DNA of 64,000 nt from positions 186,001 to 250,000 of the forward strand of contig NZ_RHOA01000003.1 in assembly GCF_003946545.1 (NCBI RefSeq), written 5' to 3'. Source of the DNA: Levilactobacillus tangyuanensis. Lineage in GTDB: Bacteria; Bacillota; Bacilli; Lactobacillales; Lactobacillaceae. Position numbers and translations under genes: made by a program. Shown piece after piece: positions 45,499 through 54,534 of the stretch. Numbering within the stretch: the first letter of the stretch is position 1; the number at the start of each line of letters is the position of its first letter. Under the pieces are notes generated by a model, which ran no database searches, had not been told where the DNA came from, and saw only the letters and a program-made list of their open reading frames with translations.

Positions 45499-47610
45499 TT
45501 GCCTACCAAGACAAAAACTAAATCCAGCACCAAAAAGCGGCGGGCGCCGCAAAAAAAATTAGTCATCGTTGAATCGCCCGCAAAAGCCAAAACCATTGAG
45601 AAATATCTAGGACGGACCTACAAGGTTGTCCCTAGTCTAGGCCACGTGCGTGACTTACCTAAGAGTTCGATGGGGGTCGACGTCGATAACGACTACGATC
45701 CACATTACATCTCGATTCGTGGTAAGGGTGACGTCATCAAGGGCCTGCGTTCCGAGGCCAAAAAGGCCAAGGCCGTCTACCTCGCATCTGACCCTGACCG
45801 TGAAGGGGAATCCATTGCCTGGCATTTGGCCCATGTGCTTAACCTTGACGTCACGGCCAAGAACCGAGTGACCTTTAACGAAATCACAAAGGATGCCGTT
45901 AAAGAGGCCTTCAAGACCCCGCGCTCAATCGACATGGATCTGGTCGATGCCCAACAGGCCCGTCGGATCTTGGACCGGTTGGTGGGCTATTCCATTTCAC
46001 CACTGTTATGGAAAAAAGTTAAAAAGGGCCTGAGTGCCGGACGGGTCCAATCCATCGCCTTATCGCTGATCATCGAACGCGAAAAGGAAATCAAGGCGTT
46101 CCAACCCGAAGAATATTGGACGATCGATACGGAATTCAAGAAGGGCCGTTCAACCTTTAATGCCAGCTTCTATGGCTTAAATGGCAAGAAGGCCGGCTTG
46201 AAAGACAATGACGCCGTTCAAGATGTGCTAAACAAACTCGACCGCAAGGGTAATTTTGATATTACCAACGTTGTCCGGAAGGAACGGAAGCGTTCCCCAC
46301 AACTACCATTTACGACGAGTTCCATGCAACAAGATGCCAACCGGAAGTTAAACTTCCGGACCCGAAAGACCATGATGGCCGCTCAACAGCTCTACGAAGG
46401 GATTAACCTGGGTAAAGAAGGGACGCAAGGGCTTATCACCTATATGCGGACCGACTCCACGCGGATTTCCAGCATTGCTAAACATGAGGCCTCAACCTTC
46501 ATTCACGAGAAGTATGGGGCGGAATTTGCCGCTACCAAGCCAATCAAGGGGAAATTACCTGAAGGGGCCCAAGACGCCCATGAAGCGATTCGGCCAACGT
46601 CCGTCTTCCGGACACCCGCTAGCCTTAAGGACAAGCTGACGCGTGACCAATTCCGGCTTTACCAATTAATCTGGAACCGGTTCGTCGCCAGTCAAATGAC
46701 CAACGCGATCATGGATACCATGGCCGTCACCATTGAACAAAATGGGGTCACTTTCCGGGCCAACGGATCTAAGATGAAGTTCGAAGGGTTCCTGAAGATT
46801 TACAAGGATGGTAAGGAAAAAGATAACCTGTTACCCGATCTTGAGATCGGTGACCAAGTCAAGTTAGCCAAGACCGATCCGGCCCAACACTTTACTCAGC
46901 CGCCTGCACGCTATTCCGAAGCCAACCTAATCAAGGCCTTGGAAGAAAACGGTGTGGGTCGACCATCAACCTATGCGCCAACGTTGGACACCATCCAACG
47001 GCGGTACTACGTGAAGTTGGTTGGCCGTCGCTTTGAACCCACTGAGCTGGGAGAAATCGTCGATCAAATTATCAACGATTACTTCCCGGACGTGGTCAAC
47101 GTTGACTTCACGGCCGACCTTGAACATGAATTAGATGGGATTGAAGAAGGTCATCAGGACTGGGTTAAGGTCATTGATAACTTCTACAAGCCATTCTCAA
47201 CGGAAGTGGCCCACGCCGAAGACGCCATCGAAAAGGTGCAGATCCGTGATGAACCTGCCGGCTTCGACTGTGACATCTGTGGCGCGCCAATGGTTATCAA
47301 GATGGGGCGTTACGGTAAGTTCTACGCCTGCTCACGCTTCCCAGATTGCCGCAATACCAAGGCTATCGTTAAGGAAATCGGTGTCACTTGTCCGGTTTGT
47401 CATAAAGGCCAAGTCATCGAACGGAAGTCCAAGAAGAACCGGATCTTCTACGGCTGTTCCCGTTATCCAGACTGTGACTTCGTCTCATGGGACAAGCCAG
47501 TCGGTCGTGATTGTCCTAAGGACGGTCACTACCTGGTTGCCAAGAAAATTCGTGGTGGGAGTCAAATCGTTTGTCCTAACGGCGATTACGAAGAAGCCCC
47601 CCAAAAATAA
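45499..47610 (+). CDS. topA: DNA topoisomerase I
   Basis: Type IA topoisomerase of 703 residues that relaxes negative supercoils. TOPRIM domain with [17 protein letters not shown] and the metal triad DPDREGES (about residue 97-104); active-site Tyr in [12 protein letters not shown] (about residue 315); [13 protein letters not shown] downstream. Three C-terminal zinc-ribbon modules start near 590, 635 and 675; the first two have full Cys4 sets (CDICG, CSRFPDC; CPVCH, CSRYPDC), while the third keeps only CP pairs. The start is TTG 45499 with GAGGGAG ahead; no in-frame ATG or GTG fits. A terminator follows. Confidence 0.96.
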   Translation: MPTKTKTKSSTKKRRAPQKKLVIVESPAKAKTIEKYLGRTYKVVPSLGHVRDLPKSSMGVDVDNDYDPHYISIRGKGDVIKGLRSEAKKAKAVYLASDPDREGESIAWHLAHVLNLDVTAKNRVTFNEITKDAVKEAFKTPRSIDMDLVDAQQARRILDRLVGYSISPLLWKKVKKGLSAGRVQSIALSLIIEREKEIKAFQPEEYWTIDTEFKKGRSTFNASFYGLNGKKAGLKDNDAVQDVLNKLDRKGNFDITNVVRKERKRSPQLPFTTSSMQQDANRKLNFRTRKTMMAAQQLYEGINLGKEGTQGLITYMRTDSTRISSIAKHEASTFIHEKYGAEFAATKPIKGKLPEGAQDAHEAIRPTSVFRTPASLKDKLTRDQFRLYQLIWNRFVASQMTNAIMDTMAVTIEQNGVTFRANGSKMKFEGFLKIYKDGKEKDNLLPDLEIGDQVKLAKTDPAQHFTQPPARYSEANLIKALEENGVGRPSTYAPTLDTIQRRYYVKLVGRRFEPTELGEIVDQIINDYFPDVVNVDFTADLEHELDGIEEGHQDWVKVIDNFYKPFSTEVAHAEDAIEKVQIRDEPAGFDCDICGAPMVIKMGRYGKFYACSRFPDCRNTKAIVKEIGVTCPVCHKGQVIERKSKKNRIFYGCSRYPDCDFVSWDKPVGRDCPKDGHYLVAKKIRGGSQIVCPNGDYEEAPQK

Positions 47611-47620
47611 ATGGTTCGTC

Positions 47621-47657
47621 AACGTTGCCGCCCTCGAAAGAGAACGGCAACGTTTTT
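47621..47657 (+). terminator. Terminator after topA
   Basis: Perfect 10-bp stem AACGTTGCCG/CGGCAACGTT with a run of six T. Confidence 0.92.
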
Positions 47658-47672
47658 TGATCCATCGTCCCA

Positions 47673-47701
47673 CAAAAAAAGCCGACCAAGTTATGGTCGG
47701 C
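47673..47701 (-). terminator. Terminator of the minus-strand cassette
   Basis: GCCGACC/GGTCGGC stem followed, on the minus strand, by seven T. Confidence 0.88.
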
Positions 47702-47710
47702 ATGACGAAC

Positions 47711-48382
47711 TTAGGCTAAATAAGTTTCCGGGTGATCAAAGACCGTTTGCAGGCGTTCAAAGAATTGGCTCACGTGATAACCGTCGGCAACCGCGTGGTG
47801 AATGGTCACGGACACAGGCATTTGCCAGCCATGCTGACCGTCTTCAACGAATTTACCGGCCTGGATCACCGGGAAGAAGGTGTTCAGTGGCCCAAATGGT
47901 AACGGCGTATACGAGGTAAAATGCGTCCAGGGCAGACTACCAATCATATAGGTGTTAGCACTCCGAGGGGCCTTCGGCATCGGGGTATGTTGGTCGCCAT
48001 ACGTTTCCTGGTCGGCCAAATAATTCGCATAAAACTGTTCAAACTGGGCATCATAGGCGGTCCAGAGGCTTGAGATGCTGTGGTCATCCCCATGAAAAAT
48101 CGTGTAGCTAGGGTGTAAGACGTCGAAGTGAACCAGTTCGCCCGCCTCGTTGCGACCTACTCGTAATTCGGGAATTTCCGCGATGACCCGTGACGCGAGA
48201 TAGAGGTAGGCCGGATTAAATTTTAATTGACGAGCGGCCAGCCAGTGCTTGGTGGCCGTCACATCAATCTCAACGTTAATCGTAAAACCGGTAGGCATCA
48301 TCTTGGTAAAGTAATAAAAACTCTCACGCCGTGACCAAGTTGCTTGATCGATCGGGTGACTCGTCGTATTTAATTCTGTCAT
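47711..48382 (-). CDS. Chloramphenicol acetyltransferase-like acyltransferase (CatA family)
   Basis: A protein of 223 residues with the CAT fold. The catalytic His is in TIHHAVADGYHVSQFF (the HHxxxDG signature, about residue 194). Conserved start region RRESFYYFTKMMPTGF and the LPWTHFTSY segment match type A CAT relatives. Lactobacilli carry many such chromosomal homologues, and the true acyl acceptor is unknown; chloramphenicol resistance should not be assumed. Start 48382 with GGAGACT ahead. It is the last gene of a minus-strand cassette behind the broken GIY-YIG gene and the DUF2087 regulator. Confidence 0.85.
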   Translation of the reverse strand: MTELNTTSHPIDQATWSRRESFYYFTKMMPTGFTINVEIDVTATKHWLAARQLKFNPAYLYLASRVIAEIPELRVGRNEAGELVHFDVLHPSYTIFHGDDHSISSLWTAYDAQFEQFYANYLADQETYGDQHTPMPKAPRSANTYMIGSLPWTHFTSYTPLPFGPLNTFFPVIQAGKFVEDGQHGWQMPVSVTIHHAVADGYHVSQFFERLQTVFDHPETYLA

Positions 48383-48393
48383 GTTCAGTCTCC

Positions 48394-48726
48394 TTATGAG
48401 GGGTGATTATAGCTGGGTTGCTTCAAGGTTAACCACTTGGCCTTAACGTCTTTCATCGCCTGACGCAGGTTGAGGACCTCACTGGTGTCTTGTTCCCACA
48501 AGACCTGATAACTAAATGCCGCGGCGCCAAGTTCGTCCCAGTCCCGTTGTAGATCGGTGTCATGGTAAAAATGCCCGTTCAAATTGGTTTGGTAATAACC
48601 CCAACGATTGTGAATGTTGGACACAACATCGATAAACGTCTAACCATTTTTGGTATTCTTAATTTCGATAACGCCATAGAAGGTTGGCGTGGCCTTGTAT
48701 TGTTGAAGCAATTCTTTTCGATTCAT
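48394..48726 (-). pseudogene. GIY-YIG nuclease family protein, interrupted by an in-frame TAG
   Basis: From the minus-strand ATG at 48726 the frame reads MNRKELLQQYKATPTFYGVI, then a TAG at 48642-48640 (codon 29, after NTKNG), then continues TFIDVVSNIHNRWGYYQTNL to the stop at 48394. Read through, it is 110 residues and resembles the short GIY-YIG-type proteins of lactobacilli, with the YGV and NRW..YYQ core. AAGGAG before the ATG overlaps the stop of the regulator, showing an original coupled gene. A GTG at 48624 gives a 76-residue fragment. One base change (for example AAG to TAG) explains the break. Confidence 0.75.
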
Positions 48727-48729
48727 AAT

Positions 48730-49482
48730 TTACTCCTTGTAATCTGGGTTCCGCCAATAGTCACTGCCATCGGCCTTTCGTTGCAGAAAGTCATAGTCAA
48801 TCAAATAACGCCGTAACATCGGATAGTCCGCGTAGACTGGCTTGAGCACGGCCGTTAAGTCTCGTTCCGTGTAGTGCCGGTCAACGGGGATAAGGCTCAT
48901 CACTTGCTTCAGAACCGCCAAAATAGCCTTCTGTGATTTAGGCCACCGCTTTAACCGCAGCGGGTCGGTCGAGATAAAGTATTTCTGGACAATTGTCTGA
49001 AACTCAGTCGTGGTGATAGCGAAACGATCATCAACCGGTCCGGTCTGCTCGGGCAAATCAACCAGGGCATCCGGTACGGGTGTTTGGTTAAACACGCGTT
49101 CATAGATCGCCAGGTACAGCTTGGCCTGCTTGGCCTTCTCGCGAAAGGTGAATTTTTGATGACGCACGGTTGCGGCAGCGACGCCAGTTTCCCCAGCAAT
49201 GGTGGCGTCCTTTTCCCCACGAGCAAAGGCCATGAGGAGCGAGCGTTGTTTAGTCGTCAGGGTATTATACTTGCTGTCGGTTTGAATCAGGTCATTGATG
49301 GCATCCGGGTGGGCCTGGGCAACGTGTTGCCGAATCATTTCAGCGGCCGGATAGAACTTTCCTTCAACAGGAAAGACCTCATCCTTGGCAAATACCGTGT
49401 CACAGTAATGGCAAACATAATCGGTGTCGGTCTGGTGCCAGCCTTGTTCAATTTCGGTTAAGGAACGTTCTAATGAGGACAT
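48730..49482 (-). CDS. DUF2087 domain transcriptional regulator with LuxR-like HTH
   Basis: A protein of 250 residues. The N-terminus has a zinc-ribbon-like pair (CHYCDTVF with a later HVAQAH). A LuxR-like helix-turn-helix follows (about 72-110, TTKQRSLLMAFARGEKDATI, then ATVRHQKF). The C-terminus (about 165-250) is a DUF2087 domain (LKRWPKSQKAILAVL, YTERDLTAVLKPVYADYPMLRRYLIDYDFLQRK). The signal it senses is unknown. Start 49482 follows GGAGGG. A consensus promoter lies upstream, and it heads the cassette with the GIY-YIG and CAT-like genes. Confidence 0.87.
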   Translation of the reverse strand: MSSLERSLTEIEQGWHQTDTDYVCHYCDTVFAKDEVFPVEGKFYPAAEMIRQHVAQAHPDAINDLIQTDSKYNTLTTKQRSLLMAFARGEKDATIAGETGVAAATVRHQKFTFREKAKQAKLYLAIYERVFNQTPVPDALVDLPEQTGPVDDRFAITTTEFQTIVQKYFISTDPLRLKRWPKSQKAILAVLKQVMSLIPVDRHYTERDLTAVLKPVYADYPMLRRYLIDYDFLQRKADGSDYWRNPDYKE

Positions 49483-49503
49483 GTTTATCCCTCCAATGAA
49501 ATT

Positions 49504-49532
49504 ATTCTACAAACGTTTACTGATTCTGTCAA
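49504..49532 (-). promoter_or_regulatory. Consensus promoter of the DUF2087-regulator cassette
   Basis: Minus strand: TTGACA (49532-49527), exactly 17 bases, TAGAAT (49509-49504). The spacer contains AAACGTTT, a partial cre-like or autoregulatory palindrome. Confidence 0.85.
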
Positions 49533-49560
49533 CACATTTCAAAAATTATTGGTTTATCGT

Positions 49561-49598
49561 TGCCAGTCGATCGCCACCAATTTGGTGGCAGATTGGCA
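49561..49598. repeat. Long interrupted inverted repeat upstream of xerC
   Basis: Outer arms TGCCAGTC (49561-49568) and GATTGGCA (49591-49598), inner arms GCCACCAA (49573-49580) and TTGGTGGC (49582-49589) around one base. Sixteen base pairs, one of them G-T. No T run follows, so it is not itself a terminator. Confidence 0.6.
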
Positions 49599-49628
49599 GG
49601 GATTCGACTGAGGTTGCGCTTAGGTTGG

Positions 49629-49657
49629 CCTGGTGACGAGCCACTAGGGAGTTTTTT
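49629..49657 (+). terminator. Terminator-like hairpin upstream of xerC
   Basis: CCTGGTG pairs with CACTAGG (one G-T pair) over ACGAGC, followed by GAG and six T. No gene ends here on the + strand, so it may end a short RNA or attenuate xerC. Confidence 0.5.
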
Positions 49658-49718
49658 GATGAGTTAATTGAGTTTTAGAAAAGCGTTTGCTAGCATTAAC
49701 AGGGCAGGAGGTGTTGTC

Positions 49719-50666
49719 GTGGACAAACAAGTTGAACAATTTATCACGTATCTCAGCGGTGAGCGGCAGTACTCTCCGGAAACGGTCAAGGCCTATCGCG
49801 AGGATCTGGCCGAATTCGACCAATTTCTGGCGGATAATGGCGGGCGTAAGCCCTGGGCGGACATCGACCAGCTCGATGTCGAGGTCTACTTGAGCGACCT
49901 GTACGACCGGCATTATGCCCGGACGACCATCGCCCGAAAGCTCTCAACATTACGATCGTTATATAACTTTCTCATCAGCAATGGCCTGGCGAAGGACGAT
50001 CCATTTGCCTACGTCCAGCTCAAGCATCATCAGAACCATTTGCCCCGATTCTTCTATGAACGAGAAATGACGGCTCTGTTTGTGGCAGCCGCGGCAAATC
50101 CCAACGACCAGTTGGCCACCCGCGACTCTGCCCTACTGGAAGTTCTGTATGGGACGGGCATTCGGGTCAGCGAGTGTGTCAATCTCACTTTGACCGACGT
50201 TGATTTCGATAACCGGATCATGCTGATTCACGGGAAGGGGAACAAGGAACGGTATGTGCCGTTCGGCCACTATGCCAGCGATGCGTTACAAGCCTACTTC
50301 AATGCGGCGCGTAGCCCAATCATGGCCCAAAATGACCAGGCTCATGACTTCGTCTTCATCAACTATCGTGGCGAACAATTGACCTCGGCGGGTGTCACCT
50401 ATCTCCTCAATCAAATCATTCAGCGGAGCACGTTAACCACGGACATTCATCCCCATATGCTCCGTCACACCTTTGCCACACACCTCTTGAATCGAGGGGC
50501 CGACCTGCGTTCCGTTCAAGAATTACTCGGCCACAGCAGCCTCTCGACCACCCAAATTTATACCCACGTTACCCGAGAACATTTACAACGGGACTATCGC
50601 AAGTTTTTCCCGCGGGCCACACAGGGCCACTCGGATTCCTCATCAACTAAAAAGGAGCAAAAATAA
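49719..50666 (+). CDS. xerC: Site-specific tyrosine recombinase XerC (CodV)
   Basis: Partner of XerD in chromosome dimer resolution, 315 residues. Core-binding domain with [16 protein letters not shown]; catalytic residues Arg in TGIRVSEC, Lys in HGKGNKER, His/Arg in [10 protein letters not shown], His in LGHSSLSTT and nucleophile Tyr281 in QIYTH. A Ser/Lys-rich tail of about 15 residues extends past the usual end. The GTG at 49719 follows AGGAGG. Position directly before hslV-hslU is the codV-clpQ-clpY order of Bacillus, which supports XerC. Confidence 0.94.
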   Translation: MDKQVEQFITYLSGERQYSPETVKAYREDLAEFDQFLADNGGRKPWADIDQLDVEVYLSDLYDRHYARTTIARKLSTLRSLYNFLISNGLAKDDPFAYVQLKHHQNHLPRFFYEREMTALFVAAAANPNDQLATRDSALLEVLYGTGIRVSECVNLTLTDVDFDNRIMLIHGKGNKERYVPFGHYASDALQAYFNAARSPIMAQNDQAHDFVFINYRGEQLTSAGVTYLLNQIIQRSTLTTDIHPHMLRHTFATHLLNRGADLRSVQELLGHSSLSTTQIYTHVTREHLQRDYRKFFPRATQGHSDSSSTKKEQK

Positions 50667-50668
50667 TT

Positions 50669-51211
50669 ATGCCAGTAAAATTTGAAGCAACGACCATCTG
50701 TGCCGTTCGTCACAACGGCCATAACGCGATGGCTGGTGACGGCCAAGTCACCATGGGTGAAAAGGTCATCATGAAGGGTACCGCTCACAAGATCCGTCGC
50801 ATCTACAACGACCAAGTGGTGGTTGGATTTGCCGGAAGTGTTGCCGATGCCTTCAACCTAGAAGAAAAATTCGAAGGCCAACTCAACGAATACAGCGGCA
50901 ATTTACAACGGGCCGCCGTTGAACTCGCCAAGTTATGGCGTTCCGATCAGGCCCTACAGAAGCTTGAGGCGCTGCTCATCGTCATGGACAAGGACGAGAT
51001 GTTACTCGTATCTGGTTCCGGTGAAGTCATTGCCCCAGACGATGACATCCTAGCCATTGGGTCTGGTGGCAACTTTGCCTTGGCCGCCGCGACCGCCTTA
51101 CACCATCACGCCACGGACATGAGCGCCAAGGAAATTGCCGAAACCGCCATTCATATTGCGGGTGGCATTGATATCTTTACAAATAATAACGTTATCTCAG
51201 AAGAACTCTAA
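50669..51211 (+). CDS. hslV: HslV (ClpQ) proteasome-like protease subunit
   Basis: Proteolytic dodecamer subunit, 180 residues, threonine protease fold. After a short propeptide (MPVKFEA) comes [10 protein letters not shown], so Thr8 should be the N-terminal nucleophile of the mature chain; B. subtilis ClpQ has Ser instead. The [20 protein letters not shown] and SGSGEVI segments are conserved. The ATG at 50669 is two bases after the xerC stop, with AAGGAG inside xerC. Works with HslU, encoded 20 bases downstream. Confidence 0.96.
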   Translation: MPVKFEATTICAVRHNGHNAMAGDGQVTMGEKVIMKGTAHKIRRIYNDQVVVGFAGSVADAFNLEEKFEGQLNEYSGNLQRAAVELAKLWRSDQALQKLEALLIVMDKDEMLLVSGSGEVIAPDDDILAIGSGGNFALAAATALHHHATDMSAKEIAETAIHIAGGIDIFTNNNVISEEL

Positions 51212-51231
51212 TCGAACGGAGGACACAAAAT

Positions 51232-52641
51232 ATGGATGCTATTGATAAAACACCACGAGAAATCGTCGGCCTACTTGACCAATACGTCATTGGCCAAGAT
51301 GAGGCAAAACGAGCCATCGCCATCGCCTTGCGTAACCGGTACCGTCGCATGCAACTCGACGACGCCATGCAAGAGGAAATCTCACCAAAGAACATGCTGA
51401 TGATCGGACCCACCGGTGTCGGTAAAACTGAAATTGCCCGACGACTCGCTAAGATTGTCCATGCGCCGTTCACCAAGGTTGAAGCCAGCAAGTTTACCGA
51501 GGTCGGGTACGTCGGTCGCGACGTGGAATCCATGGTGCGTGACCTGGTTGAAGTCTCCGTTAATATGGAAAAGCAAGACCAATTTACCCGCGTGCGTAGC
51601 GATGCTGTCCAGGCGGCTAACAAACGGTTAGTCAAACTACTGGCCCCTGCAAAGAAGAAGGAACAGAAACAAAACAATGACTTCTCTAACATGATGAACA
51701 TGTTCTCCCAGATGCAAAACGGGGAAACCCCGACGGCACCGGCCGATGACGAAGAGGTCACCGATGATATTCGTAACCAACGGTTATCCCTGACGGAACA
51801 ACTCGACAAGGGCTTACTTGAAAATAACCAAGTGGAAATTGAGATGGCCGATCCCGAACAAGCCAACGCCACGGATAACAACATGTTGGGCCAAATGGGA
51901 ATCGACTTGAACGATACCTTAGGCGCCATCATGCCGAAGAAGCGGGTCAAGCGCACCGTTCGCGTTTCGGAAGCCCGGGAAATTCTGGTTGCCGAGGAAT
52001 CCGAAAAGCTCGTTAACAATGCCGACATCAATCACGATGCCATCAAACGGGCCGAAAACACCGGGATTATCTTCTTGGATGAAATCGATAAGATTACCAA
52101 GGGTGGCCAAAACAGCGGCGATGTCTCCCGTGAAGGGGTCCAACGTGACATCTTACCAATCGTTGAAGGAACCCAGATCAAGACTAAGTATGGCTCGATT
52201 TCGACCGACCACATCTTGTTTATCGCTGCCGGGGCCTTTGCCGAATCTAAGCCAAGTGATCTCATTGCCGAACTCCAAGGGCGTTTCCCAATTCGGGTTG
52301 AATTAAACGACCTCAGCAAGTCCGACTTCGTTAAGATTTTAACGGAGCCAAACAATGCCCTGGTTAAGCAATACATTGCCTTGATTGGTACCGACAACGT
52401 GAAGGTCACCTTCACCATGGAAGCCATCGAACGCATTGCCGAATTGGCCTTCGAACTTAACCATGAGAACCAAAACATCGGGGCCCGGCGGCTACAAACC
52501 GTCCTCGAAAAGCTGCTGGAGGATCTCCTATTTGAGGGGCCTGACATGGGGACCGGTGACGTCACGATTACCGAAAACTACGTCAATGATAAAATTGGTG
52601 ATATTGTCCAAAACAAGGACTTGTCCCGTTACATCTTGTAA
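51232..52641 (+). CDS. hslU: HslU (ClpY) protease ATPase subunit
   Basis: AAA+ unfoldase of 469 residues that feeds substrates to HslV. TPREIVGLLDQYVIGQDEAK opens it; Walker [16 protein letters not shown] (about residue 63), the inserted I domain (about 110-235), Walker B GIIFLDEIDKI, sensor and C-terminal small domain ending in KDLSRYIL, the tail that inserts into HslV. The ATG at 51232 follows CGGAGGAC. In Bacillus codY comes next; here a terminator and an epimerase-like gene follow. Confidence 0.97.
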   Translation: MDAIDKTPREIVGLLDQYVIGQDEAKRAIAIALRNRYRRMQLDDAMQEEISPKNMLMIGPTGVGKTEIARRLAKIVHAPFTKVEASKFTEVGYVGRDVESMVRDLVEVSVNMEKQDQFTRVRSDAVQAANKRLVKLLAPAKKKEQKQNNDFSNMMNMFSQMQNGETPTAPADDEEVTDDIRNQRLSLTEQLDKGLLENNQVEIEMADPEQANATDNNMLGQMGIDLNDTLGAIMPKKRVKRTVRVSEAREILVAEESEKLVNNADINHDAIKRAENTGIIFLDEIDKITKGGQNSGDVSREGVQRDILPIVEGTQIKTKYGSISTDHILFIAAGAFAESKPSDLIAELQGRFPIRVELNDLSKSDFVKILTEPNNALVKQYIALIGTDNVKVTFTMEAIERIAELAFELNHENQNIGARRLQTVLEKLLEDLLFEGPDMGTGDVTITENYVNDKIGDIVQNKDLSRYIL

Positions 52642-52647
52642 GAAACT

Positions 52648-52680
52648 AACGGTCGTGGCAGGGGCCACGACCGTTTTTTT
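52648..52680 (+). terminator. Terminator of the xerC-hslVU operon
   Basis: Perfect 12-bp stem AACGGTCGTGGC / GCCACGACCGTT and a long T run. Confidence 0.92.
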
Positions 52681-52702
52681 AGGGAAGGGAATGTAAACAC
52701 AG

Positions 52703-53578
52703 ATGCTAACTTTGAAGAATGACTATCTAACCGCACAAATTAATCCGCTGGGAGCCGAACCCACAAGCATTAAGGACAATGACACGGGCTTGGAATACCT
52801 GTGGCAGGCCGATGCCAAATACTGGGGACGGCATGCGCCCATCCTGTTTCCGATCGTTGGCCGGTTGCAGGACAACGAGTACCGCGTGGACGACAAGACC
52901 TATAAGATGACGCAACACGGCTTTGCCCGTGACCGCGAGTTCACCACGATTGAACAATCGGCAGACCGCGTGGTCTTACGCTTAACGGCGGACACCGAAT
53001 CACACTTACTCTACCCGAATGACTTTAGCCTCACGCTGACCTACGAACTCGTCGATCACCAACTGAAGGTTAACGCCACGGTGACGAATCCGGCGGATAC
53101 TGCCATGGACTTCTCCTTCGGTGCACATCCCGGCTTCAACATTCCCTTTGGTGGTGCGACAGCTGACTTTACGGACTACGTGGTCACGGTGGCTCCTAAG
53201 CAAGCCTACCAACGAATCCCTTTGGTCGGGCCATACAGCGACAGCACGCACAGCGTTCCCCTAGACCTGTCACGGCCCATGGGGCTCACCCACGATCTCT
53301 TTGAACACGATGCCCAAATTCTGACGCTGACCAATCCCGAGACGACGGTCATGCTGAGCACGGCGGCCGACGACCATGGGGTTGCCCTGACCACCACCGC
53401 ACCCTATCTCGGCATCTGGTCACCATACCCTAAGGAAGCCCCATTCGTCTGCCTGGAACCATGGTGGGGGCTAGCCGACGACGTTAACGCTACCGGCGAC
53501 TTAGCCACCAAGGTTGCCATCAATCATCTGGCGGTCCATGAAGACTTCAATGCCAGTTACCAAATTACTTGTTTCTAA
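52703..53578 (+). CDS. Aldose 1-epimerase-like protein (LacX family)
   Basis: Galactose-mutarotase-fold protein of 291 residues. Seen: LNPLGAEPTSI-type start, GRHAPILFPIVGRL, TQHGFARDREF (conserved His), FGAHPGFNIPF (second His) and LCLEPWWGLAD-like end (VCLEPWWG, catalytic Glu). The sequence is closest to the LacX subgroup rather than classical GalM; the sugar is unknown and no sugar operon surrounds it. The ATG at 52703 lies after GGAAGGGAATG. Terminators on both sides make it monocistronic. Confidence 0.87.
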   Translation: MLTLKNDYLTAQINPLGAEPTSIKDNDTGLEYLWQADAKYWGRHAPILFPIVGRLQDNEYRVDDKTYKMTQHGFARDREFTTIEQSADRVVLRLTADTESHLLYPNDFSLTLTYELVDHQLKVNATVTNPADTAMDFSFGAHPGFNIPFGGATADFTDYVVTVAPKQAYQRIPLVGPYSDSTHSVPLDLSRPMGLTHDLFEHDAQILTLTNPETTVMLSTAADDHGVALTTTAPYLGIWSPYPKEAPFVCLEPWWGLADDVNATGDLATKVAINHLAVHEDFNASYQITCF

Positions 53579-53582
53579 CTAA

Positions 53583-53629
53583 AAAAGGACTATCAACGAT
53601 CGCCTCGCGCGGTCATTGATAGTCCTTTT
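53583..53629. terminator. Bidirectional terminator between the epimerase-like gene and plsY
   Basis: AAAAGGACTATCAA pairs with TTGATAGTCCTTTT perfectly, with A and T tracts on either side. Confidence 0.92.
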
Positions 53630-53632
53630 CGG

Positions 53633-54271
53633 TTATTTGTTCAGTTGTCGTTTATGATAACCATGCCCAAATGGCACCATGGATTCGGTTCCTTCACGAA
53701 TCCGGGTAATGTTGGTCCGGTGCCGGTAGAAGACAAAGGCCGTTAATGCCACGGCAATGCCGGTCAAATACCAGTCGTGGAAGAACAGTGAGATCAGCGT
53801 CACCAGTGAAAAGGCAATCATGCTGGCCAGACTAACCATACTCGTCCAATAGATCAGGCTAACCCATAGCCCGGCGGCAATCACGAACATAATCGGGTTA
53901 TAGGCGAGCAGCATCCCCGCCGAGGTGGCAACGGCCTTGCCGCCCTTGAAGTGGTCGAAGATCGAAACGGTGTGACCAAGAATCGCCATCAGCCCAAATA
54001 ATAGGGGTAAGGCCGATCCCAGTACCGTATGTGCCGGCACCCAGCTCGGTAGGAGGGTGGGCAAGAGGGTGGCAACCGTTCCCTTAGCGATGTCCAAGAC
54101 CATCACGGTCGTGCCGGCATACGGGCCGAGGACCCGGTAGGTGTTGGTGGTTCCGATGTTACCGGACCCCGATTGTCGAATATCAGTTTTAAAGAAGGCC
54201 TTGCCAATCCAGACACCGTTGGGGATTGCTCCCAACAGGTAGGCCACGATGAGTAAGCCAATTAATTTCAC
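53633..54271 (-). CDS. plsY: Acyl-phosphate:glycerol-3-phosphate acyltransferase PlsY
   Basis: Membrane acyltransferase of 212 residues with about five helices that makes lysophosphatidic acid from acyl-phosphate and glycerol-3-phosphate. The three cytoplasmic motifs are present: SGSGNIGTTNTYRVLG, KGGKAVATSAG (in FDHFKGGKAVATSAGMLLA) and HRTNITRIREGTE. A GTG start at 54271 has GGAGG eight bases ahead. Divergent from parE, as plsY is from parEC in many Firmicutes. Confidence 0.95.
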   Translation of the reverse strand: MKLIGLLIVAYLLGAIPNGVWIGKAFFKTDIRQSGSGNIGTTNTYRVLGPYAGTTVMVLDIAKGTVATLLPTLLPSWVPAHTVLGSALPLLFGLMAILGHTVSIFDHFKGGKAVATSAGMLLAYNPIMFVIAAGLWVSLIYWTSMVSLASMIAFSLVTLISLFFHDWYLTGIAVALTAFVFYRHRTNITRIREGTESMVPFGHGYHKRQLNK

Positions 54272-54450
54272 GAGTCATTCCTCCGCTCTGTAATCCTTGG
54301 GATCAGTCAGGTCCCAAAGAAGCTGCTCATTATTTTAGCATGTTTTCAGGCCGCCGCCAAATATCTCCTGATTGGCTAGCAAGTTTTTCGGTTCCTGTGG
54401 TATGATTATGAAGTTACTGAGCGCTGTCCTGGGGGCTTTGGCCAATTTAT

Positions 54451-54479
54451 TTGAACGTACGTTCGGCCAGGAGTACACT
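54451..54479 (+). promoter_or_regulatory. parE promoter overlapped by a LexA-type SOS box
   Basis: -35 TTGAAC (54451-54456), 17-base spacer, -10 TACACT (54474-54479). The palindrome TGAACGTACGTTCG (54452-54465) fits the Gram-positive LexA/DinR box (CGAAC, four bases, GTTCG) with one mismatch and covers the -35 and spacer, where LexA would block polymerase. Confidence 0.75.
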
Positions 54480-54534
54480 GAGATAGCACCTGGTTAAGTT
54501 CTGAAAATTCGTAAAAAGTAAAGGGGATTTACGC

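Noticed and set aside
45377-45562. Open frame of 61 codons before topA
   Set aside because: It has no ribosome binding site, overlaps the topA start in another frame, and begins at the -10 box of the topA promoter.
47135-47719. Long frame inside and beyond the 3' end of topA
   Set aside because: It is a frame-shifted shadow of the zinc-ribbon region of topA and runs into the terminator.
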